Below, in pieces: positions 24,338 through 31,243 of a stretch of 31,243 bases of DNA. How positions within the stretch are numbered: the stretch's first letter is position 1; each line of letters starts with the position of its first letter. The notes beneath the pieces are model-generated. The model was not told the origin of the DNA. It saw only the letters and a program-made list of their open reading frames with translations, and did not search any database. Origin of the DNA: a virus. The DNA lies in the IMG/VR virus record IMGVR_UViG_3300035703_000315, positions 1 to 31,243 of that record; one strand, 5' to 3'. A program made the translations under genes and the position numbers.

Positions 24338-24403
24338 TTGCTAATATGCAACTCTTTGGTGTTGACATTTGCAAATATGCAAATGTATATTGCAGTCACG
24401 CAA
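24338..24403. promoter_or_regulatory. Three phage operators TTGC-N6-GCAA
   Basis: O1 TTGCTAATATGCAA (24338-24351), O2 TTGCAAATATGCAA (24369-24382) and O3 TTGCAGTCACGCAA (24390-24403) have the same architecture. Centre-to-centre distances are 31 and 21 bp, three and two helical turns. O2 lies in the spacer of the early promoter and O3 overlaps its -10 box. O2 is extended to CATTTGC/GCAAATG arms. They are binding sites for the repressor, the Ner-like protein, or both. Confidence 0.75.
24362..24391 (+). promoter_or_regulatory. Early promoter
   Basis: TTGACA (24362-24367) and TATATT (24386-24391) with an 18-bp spacer, about 70 bases before the Ner-like start. Operators O2 and O3 cover it, so a repressor at these sites would block polymerase. 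Confidence 0.7.
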
Positions 24404-24459
24404 CAAAGCAAAGCGTTGCAAGTTTTTTATAAAACCATATTTCAAAAGGATGTTACCAC

Positions 24460-24750
24460 ATGACGAAGCCCAATTTAACTGGCGCGCAAATCAAACTGAA
24501 ATTACAAGAGTCGGATACGACTATCAGTGATATTGCGTCTGTGCTTGGTTGCACTCACAGCCACATAAGTAATGTGATGCACCGCAGAAGCTACTCAATC
24601 AAAGTCGCCAAAGCGATATGCACGCTCATCAAACTTCCACTCGAACAAGTGTTTGGGGATGTCGAATCTTACTTCAGTACAAAACCGACGCGTGATAAGC
24701 GCCGGGCAGAAATAGAGCACAAGTTAAGAGAATATCAAGTGTTGCAATAA
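24460..24750 (+). CDS. ner: Ner-like early DNA-binding protein
   Basis: A 96-residue protein with a helix-turn-helix (ISDIASVLGCTHSHISNVMHRRSYS) and a following GHE-free helix with AKAICTLIKLPLEQVFGD typical of the Ner/Nlp type. It is the first gene of the early operon, with AAGGAT as ribosome site. In Mu, Ner shuts down both the repressor and, later, the early promoter. The C-terminal 25 residues, basic and charged, are longer than in Mu Ner (75 residues). A Cro-like role with the same operators is expected. Confidence 0.75.
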   Translation: MTKPNLTGAQIKLKLQESDTTISDIASVLGCTHSHISNVMHRRSYSIKVAKAICTLIKLPLEQVFGDVESYFSTKPTRDKRRAEIEHKLREYQVLQ

Positions 24751-24825
24751 CACTAATTGCTTTTGCGTTTTTGCAACAGGGTTTTTGTTTAGTAATTTTT
24801 ACCAGCACTTTGGCGGGATTTCCAA

Positions 24826-25260
24826 ATGGATGAATTAATTAAAAGTTTACAAGCAAGCGTTTTCAACTCCGAAACTCCACAACAGATGGATGTTTATCAT
24901 GTTTTTTTAGCTGAATGCAGCAAGCTAATGCGGACTTCAGGCATGAGCCGTCCACTGCTTGCAGATCGCATGAATGACGCTATTGGCGGTGAAAACGTGG
25001 TGTCCGCCAACAAGTTAAATAAATGGTTCAGTCCAGGTACTGATCAATTTATGCCAGTCCATTTGTTACCTGCTTTTTGTTGGGCCGTACGAAGCATTGA
25101 GCCAGTTAATTTGCTACTTCAACCACTTGCATTCAAGGCCGTGGATCAACGTGGTCAGCTTTTTCAACAATATGCCGAACTTCAAATTGATGCAGCTGAT
25201 AAATCAAAAGCAGCTGAAAAAATGGCCGCCGAACTTATCCGTCTAATTCGGCCGGAGTAA
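24826..25260 (+). CDS. Early protein, possible DNA-binding
   Basis: A 144-residue protein with a central segment (GMSRPLLADRMNDAIGGENVVSANKLNKWFSP) that reads like a helix-turn-helix, and a helical, charged C-terminus. Similar proteins of this size occur between ner and the transposase in Mu-like siphophages, with no defined role. The ribosome site is poor (GGGA). The gap before it (75 bases) is T-rich and has further TTGC/GCAA half sites, so expression may be modulated there. Confidence 0.65.
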   Translation: MDELIKSLQASVFNSETPQQMDVYHVFLAECSKLMRTSGMSRPLLADRMNDAIGGENVVSANKLNKWFSPGTDQFMPVHLLPAFCWAVRSIEPVNLLLQPLAFKAVDQRGQLFQQYAELQIDAADKSKAAEKMAAELIRLIRPE

Positions 25261-25266
25261 GTGAGT

Positions 25267-26157
25267 ATGGCTAAGCCCCCAGTAATCCTTGATAACGATA
25301 CCTCTATGCCAATTGAGCGGCTGGAAGCTCTAGCGACTCAAGTTCAGCTGATTTTTCCTGATTCTGCCGACGAAGCTATGGAAGAGGTCGTGCGCCTGGA
25401 AGAAAAAAAGCAACTTGCTTCAGTCAAGCAAGGCTTACTCCTGCTGCAAGTTAAGAGTCAGTGCTCTTTTGGTGAGTTTCAAACTCGTGTAGCTAACTCT
25501 GGCATTTCATATCGTGTCGCAGCTCAATGTATTTCGATTGCCAAGATGTTTTTGAATTTACCCGATTCAAAAGTGAACGCGCGTTCACTTTTGAACATGA
25601 ACCACACCCAGCTGCGCGAAATGGCCAAACTGCCAATCCAAGTGTTGGATCAGTTGGATGAAGAAGCCATCGAAGGTCTGTCCGATTTATCCAGCCGCGA
25701 ACTCGCCAAAGAAGTAAAGCGCCTGCGCGTAGAAAAGGCCGAGGCCGAAGAGCGTGCCGCGTCTGCAATCAATCAGATGAACCTGGCGCAGTTAACTAAA
25801 AGCACTGATGTTCAGGGCTGGCCAAAGCTCATTGGCACCATTCGCCAAAACGCACTTGGCCAAAGCTCTGTTGCCAGTGAGTTTGTCGAAAAAGCGTTTG
25901 TCGATGTGAACGAGCTGATTAATGCCCGCCAGTTTACCCCTGAGCAACGTTTAGCCGCCGCGCAAACGGTGTGGCATAGCTGGATGGCTGTTGAAATGCG
26001 GTTAAACCAGATGCTGCAAAATCTGTTTGGTGAGTTCAATAGCAACCTGGCTGGTGCCGAGCATTTACCGGCGTTTAGCCATCAGGAATGGCAAAACGCC
26101 ATCGCTAACCGTGAATACATGCTGGCCATGTATGAAATGCAGCGGGGGTTCAAATAA
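25267..26157 (+). CDS. Early protein, DUF3102-like
   Basis: A 296-residue protein resembling DUF3102-type proteins. The segment SVKQGLLLLQVKSQCSFGEFQTRV, with ISYRVAAQCISIAKMF after it, looks like the growth/partition-associated helical module of that family. A charged coiled-coil (residues about 140-175) and a C-terminal helical domain follow. ATG at 25267 is preferred over GTG at 25261 because GGAG lies nine bases upstream. The stop overlaps the transposase start (TAATG), so it is coupled to transposase synthesis. A 30-bp perfect palindrome lies in its codons. Function is unknown. Confidence 0.7.
   Translation: MAKPPVILDNDTSMPIERLEALATQVQLIFPDSADEAMEEVVRLEEKKQLASVKQGLLLLQVKSQCSFGEFQTRVANSGISYRVAAQCISIAKMFLNLPDSKVNARSLLNMNHTQLREMAKLPIQVLDQLDEEAIEGLSDLSSRELAKEVKRLRVEKAEAEERAASAINQMNLAQLTKSTDVQGWPKLIGTIRQNALGQSSVASEFVEKAFVDVNELINARQFTPEQRLAAAQTVWHSWMAVEMRLNQMLQNLFGEFNSNLAGAEHLPAFSHQEWQNAIANREYMLAMYEMQRGFK
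25566..25595. promoter_or_regulatory. 30-bp perfect palindrome in the early operon
   Basis: The half site TTCAAAAGTGAACGC is followed immediately by its exact complement. Chance occurrence of such a palindrome in a window this size is very small. It encodes DSKVNARSLLN, and the opposite strand encodes the same SKVNARSLLN peptide. The site could bind a dimeric protein or extrude or fold as a hairpin. It lies about 560 bases before the transposase gene. Confidence 0.7.
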
Positions 26158-27827
26158 TGCACCCAGCTGTTGCCCGTTTCGCTCAATTACCTGCGCTGTC
26201 AAATCCGGCTGCAGATACCGGTTTTGCCAAGGCGTCAGACAAAGCCCGCCGCACTGCCCAGGCGCGTTATGCCATCGTCAGTGATATCAATCAGCGTGGT
26301 GGCAAAGTGGATATCGCCATCTCTGCACTGCAAGCTGAAATTGCTGCCGGTTCTGCCAGTCTGGCCGTCGTACAGGCACTGGCCCACCTGGGGAAATTGC
26401 CGGGCCGTTCCACGCTTTATAACTGGTTTAACCAATACAAATCAGATGGCATGGATGGACTGGTGCCAGGCTACAAAGGTAAAGCACGCACAGTGCATCT
26501 ATGGGAAGCCAAGGCGCTTGAGCTGTATCACAGCCCCAACAAACCATCTATTGAAATGGTGGCAGATCACCTGGTGAGGCTTGGCTTTTCAACTGCTACA
26601 GCTGCCCGTGTCCGCGCCTTTATTAACTCAATGCCGCATGAGCTTGGTCCAGACAGCATGTATCGCATGAGTGCAAAGCTGTATCGCGAAAAGCACAAGG
26701 ACCATCGGATCCGCCACACCGACCAAATACCGGCTGGCTTTATGTACAACGCCGACGGCCATTCACTGGATGTGTACCTGGCACACCCTAACACCGGCAA
26801 GCCGTGGCGCGCTGAACTCACCGCATTTATGGATGTTCGCAGCCGCGTCATTGTGGGTTGGGAAATCTCTGAAGCCGAAAGTGCGATCAGCACGCTGACT
26901 GCGCTCAGCCGCGCCATGGCAACGCATGACCATGTGCCAGCCATGTTGTATCTGGATAACGGATCTGGCTACAAGTCGGCCATGATGAACGATGACACGG
27001 CAGGCTTTTACGCTCAGTTCAACATCGAGCCATTGTTTGCCATTCCAGGCAACGCACGAGCTAAGTGGATTGAACGGTTTTTCTTAACCATGGAAGACCG
27101 CCTGGGCAAAACATTTATCAGCTACTGCGGCCGTGACCATGACGAACGCCATAAAGCTGAAGTGCTCCGCCGTGCTAAATCCGGCGAAATCCAGCTGCCA
27201 AGTCTGGACGAATGGATCGCTGGCTTTAAAGAGTTCCTGGACTGGTATCACCACCAGCCGCACCCGGAAGTGCCAGGCAAAACGCGCTGGGACGTCTGGC
27301 AAGAGCTGGAGCGGGTGCCGGTTGGGATGGCCGATTATCAAATCAGACCACGCGCCAAGGTCAACGTGCTGCGCGGCCGTGTACGCCTGCACAAACGTGA
27401 TTACAGCGCGAACTATCTGCACCAGTTCAACGGTGAAGAGCTGCTGGCTGAATACGACCTGCACAACGACAGTCACATTGCGCTGCTGCGCCTGGACGGC
27501 AGTTTTTTAATGCTGGCCGAGCTGAAAGCCAAGGTGTCTGCCATACCAACCAGCCGCATTGAAGAAGCGCAGCAAAATCGCCTAGTGGGTCAGGAAAAAC
27601 GCCTGCAACGCAAAATTTCGGAAGTGCGCCACCGCGCGGCCTTGGGCCAAACCATTGATATGCAGCAGCTGACAGAACTCAGCGCAGACATACCAGCGCT
27701 GGACAACGTAGCACCGCTGCCATTAGCGCTTGATGATCATGCACCGCTGATGGCAGACCTGCTGCAGCTGCATCCAAGCAAATCAGAGAATTTATTAGAC
27801 CAGTTACTGGAGCAACGTTATGTATAA
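26157..27827 (+). CDS. A: Transposase A (MuA-like DDE recombinase)
   Basis: A 556-residue transposase for integration and replicative transposition of the phage genome. N-terminal DNA-binding region: a Mu-type helix-turn-helix around residues 25-110 (GRSTLYNWFNQYKSDGMDGLV). Catalytic core of the RNase H fold: Asp200 (NADGHSLDVYL), Asp267 (LYLDNGSGYKS) and Glu306 (KWIERFFLTMED). The first spacing is 67 residues, as in MuA. A Mu-type C-terminal beta-barrel follows (about 370-450), then a helical tail that would contact the B protein. It is about 100 residues shorter than MuA, mainly at the N-terminus, so the enhancer-binding domain may be missing. The stop overlaps the B start. Confidence 0.95.
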   Translation: MHPAVARFAQLPALSNPAADTGFAKASDKARRTAQARYAIVSDINQRGGKVDIAISALQAEIAAGSASLAVVQALAHLGKLPGRSTLYNWFNQYKSDGMDGLVPGYKGKARTVHLWEAKALELYHSPNKPSIEMVADHLVRLGFSTATAARVRAFINSMPHELGPDSMYRMSAKLYREKHKDHRIRHTDQIPAGFMYNADGHSLDVYLAHPNTGKPWRAELTAFMDVRSRVIVGWEISEAESAISTLTALSRAMATHDHVPAMLYLDNGSGYKSAMMNDDTAGFYAQFNIEPLFAIPGNARAKWIERFFLTMEDRLGKTFISYCGRDHDERHKAEVLRRAKSGEIQLPSLDEWIAGFKEFLDWYHHQPHPEVPGKTRWDVWQELERVPVGMADYQIRPRAKVNVLRGRVRLHKRDYSANYLHQFNGEELLAEYDLHNDSHIALLRLDGSFLMLAELKAKVSAIPTSRIEEAQQNRLVGQEKRLQRKISEVRHRAALGQTIDMQQLTELSADIPALDNVAPLPLALDDHAPLMADLLQLHPSKSENLLDQLLEQRYV

Positions 27828-29100
27828 ACCAAAAAAAATGCCATTTAGATACAACGCTACTCAACGCAAGATGGCTCTAAAGCTGCGCGAAGCGATCGAA
27901 GCGCGTGAACTGCAACCGTTAGATTATTGCAAAACGGTCAGCATGGAATTAGTTGATTTAGTGCTCAATGAAAAAAGTGCTGACAACCCAACGGAAGTGC
28001 TGGATGAATTGTGGAAGATCATATTCGGCGATTTGAAAATGTCAGAGCTGGAAGAGGCCGACAAATTTACTGACAAATATTCAGCCGAAGACATTGAGCT
28101 TTCACGCAAAATCCTGCAGCGCTTAGATGCGCCAGAGCTGAGATTAAGCGGCGTCACAGCCGGTTACGTGGCAAAGCGGCTGGGCAAAACCGCTGGTTGG
28201 TTCAGCCAGATTGTGAATGGCAAATACAACGCGGATCCATCTGCACATCTGCGTGCAATTTGGGCCGCAATTGAGCCAGCACAGATTGCTGAGCAAACCT
28301 CAACCACCCAAGCTGCTGAAGAAACAGCAACATCTGCACGGCAAAAAGTGCTGTCGCAGCTGAACCTGCGCTATGGCGATGTGCCGTTTGTGCAAACCAG
28401 TATGTCTGAATTGATTGATTACACCTGTGCTCATGCCAGACGTGCACGCCGCTTTTCGGTATTTGCCGGTGCACCTGGTCTTGGCAAAACCTACGGCTTG
28501 CAGGAATACATCCGGCAGAACCCGCAAACTTTGCTGATTGTTGGCCATGAGCAAATGACTGCCAACATCCTGCTGGCAGAGCTGTCGATGATGCTGGGGT
28601 TGCCCAAGCTGACAACAGCCAGCCGCACCATGGACGCGATTATTCGAACCCTGCACGGCGCTGATCGCATCATCATTTTAGATGAAACGGATAAATGTAA
28701 GCCCAACGCGCTGGACCCACTGCGCACGATCAGCGACCGCGCCCAAATCGGTGTGGTGCTGATTGGTAACACCAAATTGACTGACCGCCTGCAAGCCGAG
28801 GAGCGCTACGAACTGATCGCCAGCCGCGTGTGCTTTTGGCCAACGCCGAAGGGTCAGCTTGATAGCGAAGATATCAAGCACTTATTTCAGAGCCTGACCC
28901 AGATGTCACTGCCATTGGTCGATGCGGATCCAACGTGGTGGACGTGGCTGCATAAGCGCGTCGAAGGCAATGCCCGCCTGCTTTGTGAAAACTTGCTGCC
29001 GCACCTGGTGAGCGTTTGCAGCAGAGACGAAACCAAGCGGGTGGACCGGATGTTAGTCAACTCGATTTTCAAACAAGTGCTGAATAAGCCAGCCATTTAA
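27820..29100 (+). CDS. B: Transposition ATPase B (MuB-like), N-terminally extended
   Basis: A 426-residue AAA+ ATPase that coats target DNA, delivers it to the transposase and gives target immunity. It has a Walker A GAPGLGKT (217-224), Walker B IIILDE (284-289), and a sensor region with VVLIGNTKL. A MuB-like helix-turn-helix (VAKRLGKTAGWFSQIVNGKY) precedes the ATPase at about 116-136. MuB is 312 residues, so about 110 extra N-terminal residues, acidic and helical, are present. The start overlaps the transposase stop by eight bases, so the two are coupled. Three phased TTTAAAC boxes follow its end. Confidence 0.92.
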   Translation: MYKPKKMPFRYNATQRKMALKLREAIEARELQPLDYCKTVSMELVDLVLNEKSADNPTEVLDELWKIIFGDLKMSELEEADKFTDKYSAEDIELSRKILQRLDAPELRLSGVTAGYVAKRLGKTAGWFSQIVNGKYNADPSAHLRAIWAAIEPAQIAEQTSTTQAAEETATSARQKVLSQLNLRYGDVPFVQTSMSELIDYTCAHARRARRFSVFAGAPGLGKTYGLQEYIRQNPQTLLIVGHEQMTANILLAELSMMLGLPKLTTASRTMDAIIRTLHGADRIIILDETDKCKPNALDPLRTISDRAQIGVVLIGNTKLTDRLQAEERYELIASRVCFWPTPKGQLDSEDIKHLFQSLTQMSLPLVDADPTWWTWLHKRVEGNARLLCENLLPHLVSVCSRDETKRVDRMLVNSIFKQVLNKPAI

Positions 29101-29123
29101 ACAACTTTAAACGTCATTTAAAC
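29096..29123. repeat. Three phased TTTAAAC boxes after B
   Basis: TTTAAAC starts at 29096, 29106 and 29117 (spacings 10 and 11 bp). The first overlaps the stop codon of B, the last abuts the AAGGA ribosome site of the next gene. It is the only cluster in the early arm, where the motif is otherwise almost absent. Confidence 0.6.
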
Positions 29124-29135
29124 AAGGAAAAAACA

Positions 29136-29801
29136 ATGAATATTCAAAGCTACATCACCCCAGCAGCAGCCCCTGAAGGCTACATGTTTGATGCGACCGG
29201 CAACCTCATCCGCATTGAGAACGTGCCTGCTGACAAGCGCCAGGCCGATGAAATTGTGCGCCGGTTTATTCCACAGGCAGTGGCCATTAATCGCCAGCTG
29301 GCCGAGCTGAAAACCGAACTGTCGAACGTGATCCCGGAGTTTATTGCCGCCCTTGCTAAAGAGCACGGCATTAAGAAAATGAGCCGCATCAAAGGCAATA
29401 TCGAGCTGACCAGCTTTGACGGCACGTTAAAACTGGCCCGCACCATGCGCGACAAAGTTCAGGTCAATGCCAACATCGAAGCGGCACGCCAGCTGTTTTT
29501 CCAATACCTGAGTGTGGCCACCTCTGGCGTTGATGAAGCGCTGAAAAAGCTGGTTGGCCGTGCCTTTGGTGGCGGTAAAGAAAACCAAATCAGCGTCAGC
29601 CGTTTAATCGACATCAAAAACACCGACATCAACCACCCGCTGTGGACTCAGGCCGTCAAAGCCCTGGAAGACGCGCTGGAGGTGCACGACACCGCCAGTT
29701 ACTACCTGTTTTATTACCGGAGCGAAAACGGCGAATACCGCCCAATCACGTTGCAGTTCTCTGCGGTTGAGCTGGACCCGTTTCTGTTCGGAGCGCAGTA
29801 G
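29136..29801 (+). CDS. Early protein DUF3164-like
   Basis: A 221-residue protein matching the DUF3164 pattern found after B in Mu-like phages: an N-terminal GYMFDATGNLIRIENVP segment, a helical centre, a basic loop (KKMSRIKGNIELTSFDG), and a C-terminal region ending YYLFYYRSENGEYRPITLQF. The family is of unknown function, and DNA replication or recombination support is often assumed. AAGGA lies eight bases before the ATG. It begins a run of tightly packed early genes. Confidence 0.8.
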   Translation: MNIQSYITPAAAPEGYMFDATGNLIRIENVPADKRQADEIVRRFIPQAVAINRQLAELKTELSNVIPEFIAALAKEHGIKKMSRIKGNIELTSFDGTLKLARTMRDKVQVNANIEAARQLFFQYLSVATSGVDEALKKLVGRAFGGGKENQISVSRLIDIKNTDINHPLWTQAVKALEDALEVHDTASYYLFYYRSENGEYRPITLQFSAVELDPFLFGAQ

Positions 29802-29803
29802 CC

Positions 29804-29983
29804 ATGGCAACACTCACCCCGGAACAAATCAAAGTGGAGCTGGCTGCAGCACAGCAGCTGAAAGCCACCTACGGCACCAACGCGCCGGATATGACGTTCG
29901 AAGACGGCGTGGCCGCTGCACTGCAGTGGATTTTAGGCGAAGGCACTGAGCCATTGACCGCGCCTTATGTGGGGCGGCAATGA
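29804..29983 (+). CDS. 59-residue early protein
   Basis: A short frame, MATLTPEQIKVELAAAQQL then PDMTFEDGVAAALQWILGEG, with two helices and a Pro/Gly end. It starts two bases after the preceding stop, and its stop overlaps the next start as ATGA, which supports translation. No known function. Confidence 0.7.
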   Translation: MATLTPEQIKVELAAAQQLKATYGTNAPDMTFEDGVAAALQWILGEGTEPLTAPYVGRQ

Positions 29984-30249
29984 CTGACTTTGACGAATAT
30001 TTCAAAGCAGCAGCACTGGACGACCCATTGCTGCACAGCGTGGTCGCCATGCAAAGCCATGCCAGAGCACTGGCTGAAATGTACAAGATGGAGTGGCAGC
30101 CGTTGCTGCCAGGGTATGACGAATTGCTGGCCGGTGTCGCACAGACCTATCAGCTGAATGTCGCGGAATTTGTGGATTTTGTGGAAACAGAGCAGCCGGA
30201 TTTTGAAGTGCTGAAGGCGTACGTTTCTATTGCTAAAGGTGCCAATTAA
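29980..30249 (+). CDS. 89-residue early protein
   Basis: An acidic, helical protein (MTDFDEYFKAAALDD, then HARALAEMYKMEWQPLLPGY) without recognised motif. It overlaps both neighbours (ATGA before, TAATG after), so it is coupled to the exonuclease gene downstream and probably belongs to the early replication or host-takeover set. Confidence 0.7.
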   Translation: MTDFDEYFKAAALDDPLLHSVVAMQSHARALAEMYKMEWQPLLPGYDELLAGVAQTYQLNVAEFVDFVETEQPDFEVLKAYVSIAKGAN

Positions 30250-30962
30250 TGAGTGCGTTTCTTATTTGGATTGATATTGAAACCGGTGGTCTGCCTGGCC
30301 TGTTGCAAGGTGGCCAGATGGGTTGCAGTTATTACCCCATTTTAGAGGTGGCGGTGATTATTACGGATAGTCAGCTCAACGAAGTTGGTCAGCCGCTGCA
30401 GATCACCATCCACCACGATGACGCTGTGATTGGCCACTGCCACGAGTGGGCGCTGGATACTCATGCGAAATCTGGTCTGTTAGACCGTTGCCGTGCAAGC
30501 GGCATCAGCCTGGCGCAAGCCGAAGAGCAAATCCTTTGCTACCTGAAAAACAATGGCGTGGCGGCTTATGACCGCAAAGCCAAAACCGGCGGCGTGATGG
30601 CGGGTAATAGCATCCTGCTGGACCGGATGTTTATCAGTGCGCAAATGCCGTCACTAAACGCCTATCTGCACTACCGCCAGTTGGATGCCTCTGCTGTTGC
30701 ATTGGCGGCACGCTACTGGGCACCGAAGCTTGCAACAGCTGCGCTGGAGCATAAAACCTACAGTCATGAAGCGCTTTCGGATATCCGCGAAAGCATTGCT
30801 GAAGCGCGCGTGTATATGAATTTTTTACAACTCAACTCAATTGAAAGTTGGGGAGCCGATCAGGCAGTACGCGGTGCCTTCCATGGTGCCAGTCGGCCAA
30901 AGTTGCTTCTCTTTGACGATATTGTTACTGACTCCGAAGCCAAATCAACAACCGAACGATAA
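30249..30962 (+). CDS. Oligoribonuclease-like DEDDh exonuclease
   Basis: A 237-residue 3'-5' exonuclease of the DnaQ/RNase T fold, closest in pattern to oligoribonuclease (Orn). Metal-binding and catalytic residues are Asp9 and Glu11 (WIDIETGGL), Asp125 (GNSILLDRMF), and His173 and Asp178 (SHEALSDIRES), giving a complete DEDDh set. Compared with cellular Orn (about 180 residues) it has a longer loop after the first motif and an extra C-terminal tail of about 45 residues, Ser/Asp-rich. It may degrade short RNA or DNA for nucleotide supply, or remove signalling oligonucleotides. Only the nuclease activity is well supported. Confidence 0.8.
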   Translation: MSAFLIWIDIETGGLPGLLQGGQMGCSYYPILEVAVIITDSQLNEVGQPLQITIHHDDAVIGHCHEWALDTHAKSGLLDRCRASGISLAQAEEQILCYLKNNGVAAYDRKAKTGGVMAGNSILLDRMFISAQMPSLNAYLHYRQLDASAVALAARYWAPKLATAALEHKTYSHEALSDIRESIAEARVYMNFLQLNSIESWGADQAVRGAFHGASRPKLLLFDDIVTDSEAKSTTER

Positions 30963-30984
30963 TCCAACTAAGAAGGAAAGAACC

Positions 30985-31243
30985 ATGAACAAACAACAAT
31001 TAATAGCCGCTGTGACAGAAAAAATGCAAATCACTCATGACCGAGCAGTCAGCAAAGCAGATGTGACGGCGCTCTTGGATAGCCTGACCAGTGTGGTTAC
31101 GGATGCCATTGCGCGTGGTGACGAACCGGCACTGACCGGCATTGGTAAGTTCAAATTCAAAATGAAAGCCAGCCGCGTTGGCCGTAACCCACGCACTGGT
31201 GAGTCCATTGTGATCCCAGCGAAAAAAGCCGTGACCTTTACGC
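30985..31243 (+). CDS. HU/IHF-family DNA-binding protein (cut at the window edge)
   Basis: The first 86 codons of an HU-like protein: MNKQQLIAAVTEKM, a helical dimer body, then LTGIGKFKFKMKASRVGRNPRTGESIVIPA with the conserved RNPRTGE arm that bends DNA. AAGGAAAG lies before the ATG. Mu transposition needs host HU and IHF, so a phage copy may make transposition or DNA packing less dependent on the host. About the last 5-10 residues are outside the window. Confidence 0.9.
   Translation, partial: MNKQQLIAAVTEKMQITHDRAVSKADVTALLDSLTSVVTDAIARGDEPALTGIGKFKFKMKASRVGRNPRTGESIVIPAKKAVTFT

Noticed and set aside
24312-24361. Leftward repressor promoter
   Set aside because: Candidate boxes such as TTGCAT and TATAGG are off-consensus or badly spaced, so I could not support one.
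25493-25768. Leftward open frame opposite the DUF3102-like gene containing the same SKVNARSLLN peptide
   Set aside because: The shared peptide is a direct result of the perfect palindrome. The rest has Arg/Leu-rich shadow composition and no ribosome site.

Overview
The window is most of a transposable (Mu-like) siphophage, probably a prophage of a gammaproteobacterium. The evidence is a MuA-type DDE transposase followed directly by a MuB-type ATPase, a divergent repressor/Ner-like switch, Mu-family head genes (protease/scaffold, gp36-, gpG- and gp37-like proteins), and a lambda-type flexible tail set (frameshifted G/GT chaperones, tape measure, NlpC/P60 protein, J-like tip). There is no tail sheath gene, so the virion should resemble the D3112/B3 type rather than contractile Mu. 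The host group is inferred only from codon style and signal sequences. No host flank or attachment end could be identified.

Layout. Positions 1-355 hold no visible gene. A hairpin terminator at 356-411 closes a long leftward late operon that runs from about 18.2 kb down to 0.42 kb: protease/scaffold, decoration protein, major capsid, connector-type proteins, tail terminator, tail tube, chaperones, tape measure, minor tail protein, two fibre-like proteins, a small fibre-associated protein, a DUF1833 protein, NlpC/P60 protein and tail tip. Two AT-rich accessory genes, one of them for a three-helix membrane protein, follow the tip. Most of these genes overlap as ATGA or TAATG, which suggests tight translational coupling.

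Positions 18.2-24.3 kb form an AT-rich leftward accessory island. It holds small unknown genes, an HTH-type regulator, an orphan HsdS-like recognition domain behind a perfect-consensus promoter with palindromic operators, a lipoprotein, a large membrane sensor with a degenerate kinase-like tail, a secreted protein and the CI-like repressor. The sensor, secreted protein and possibly the lipoprotein lie downstream of the repressor on the same strand, so they may be expressed in the lysogen. Terminase, portal and gpF genes would be expected just upstream of the protease. They are absent from that slot and from the whole window.

Positions 24.3-31.2 kb are the rightward early operon: operators and promoter, Ner-like protein, two early proteins, transposase A, ATPase B, a DUF3164 protein, two small unknown proteins, an oligoribonuclease-like exonuclease and an HU-like protein cut by the window edge. 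The divergent early/late arrangement resembles BcepMu more than Mu.

The main non-coding signals are helically phased arrays of TTTAAA/GTTTAAAC scattered over both arms, three equally built repressor operators (TTGC-N6-GCAA) spaced by whole helical turns, a 30-bp perfect palindrome inside an early gene, an AAAAAAC frameshift site between the tail chaperone genes, and a hairpin abutting the start of the protease gene.
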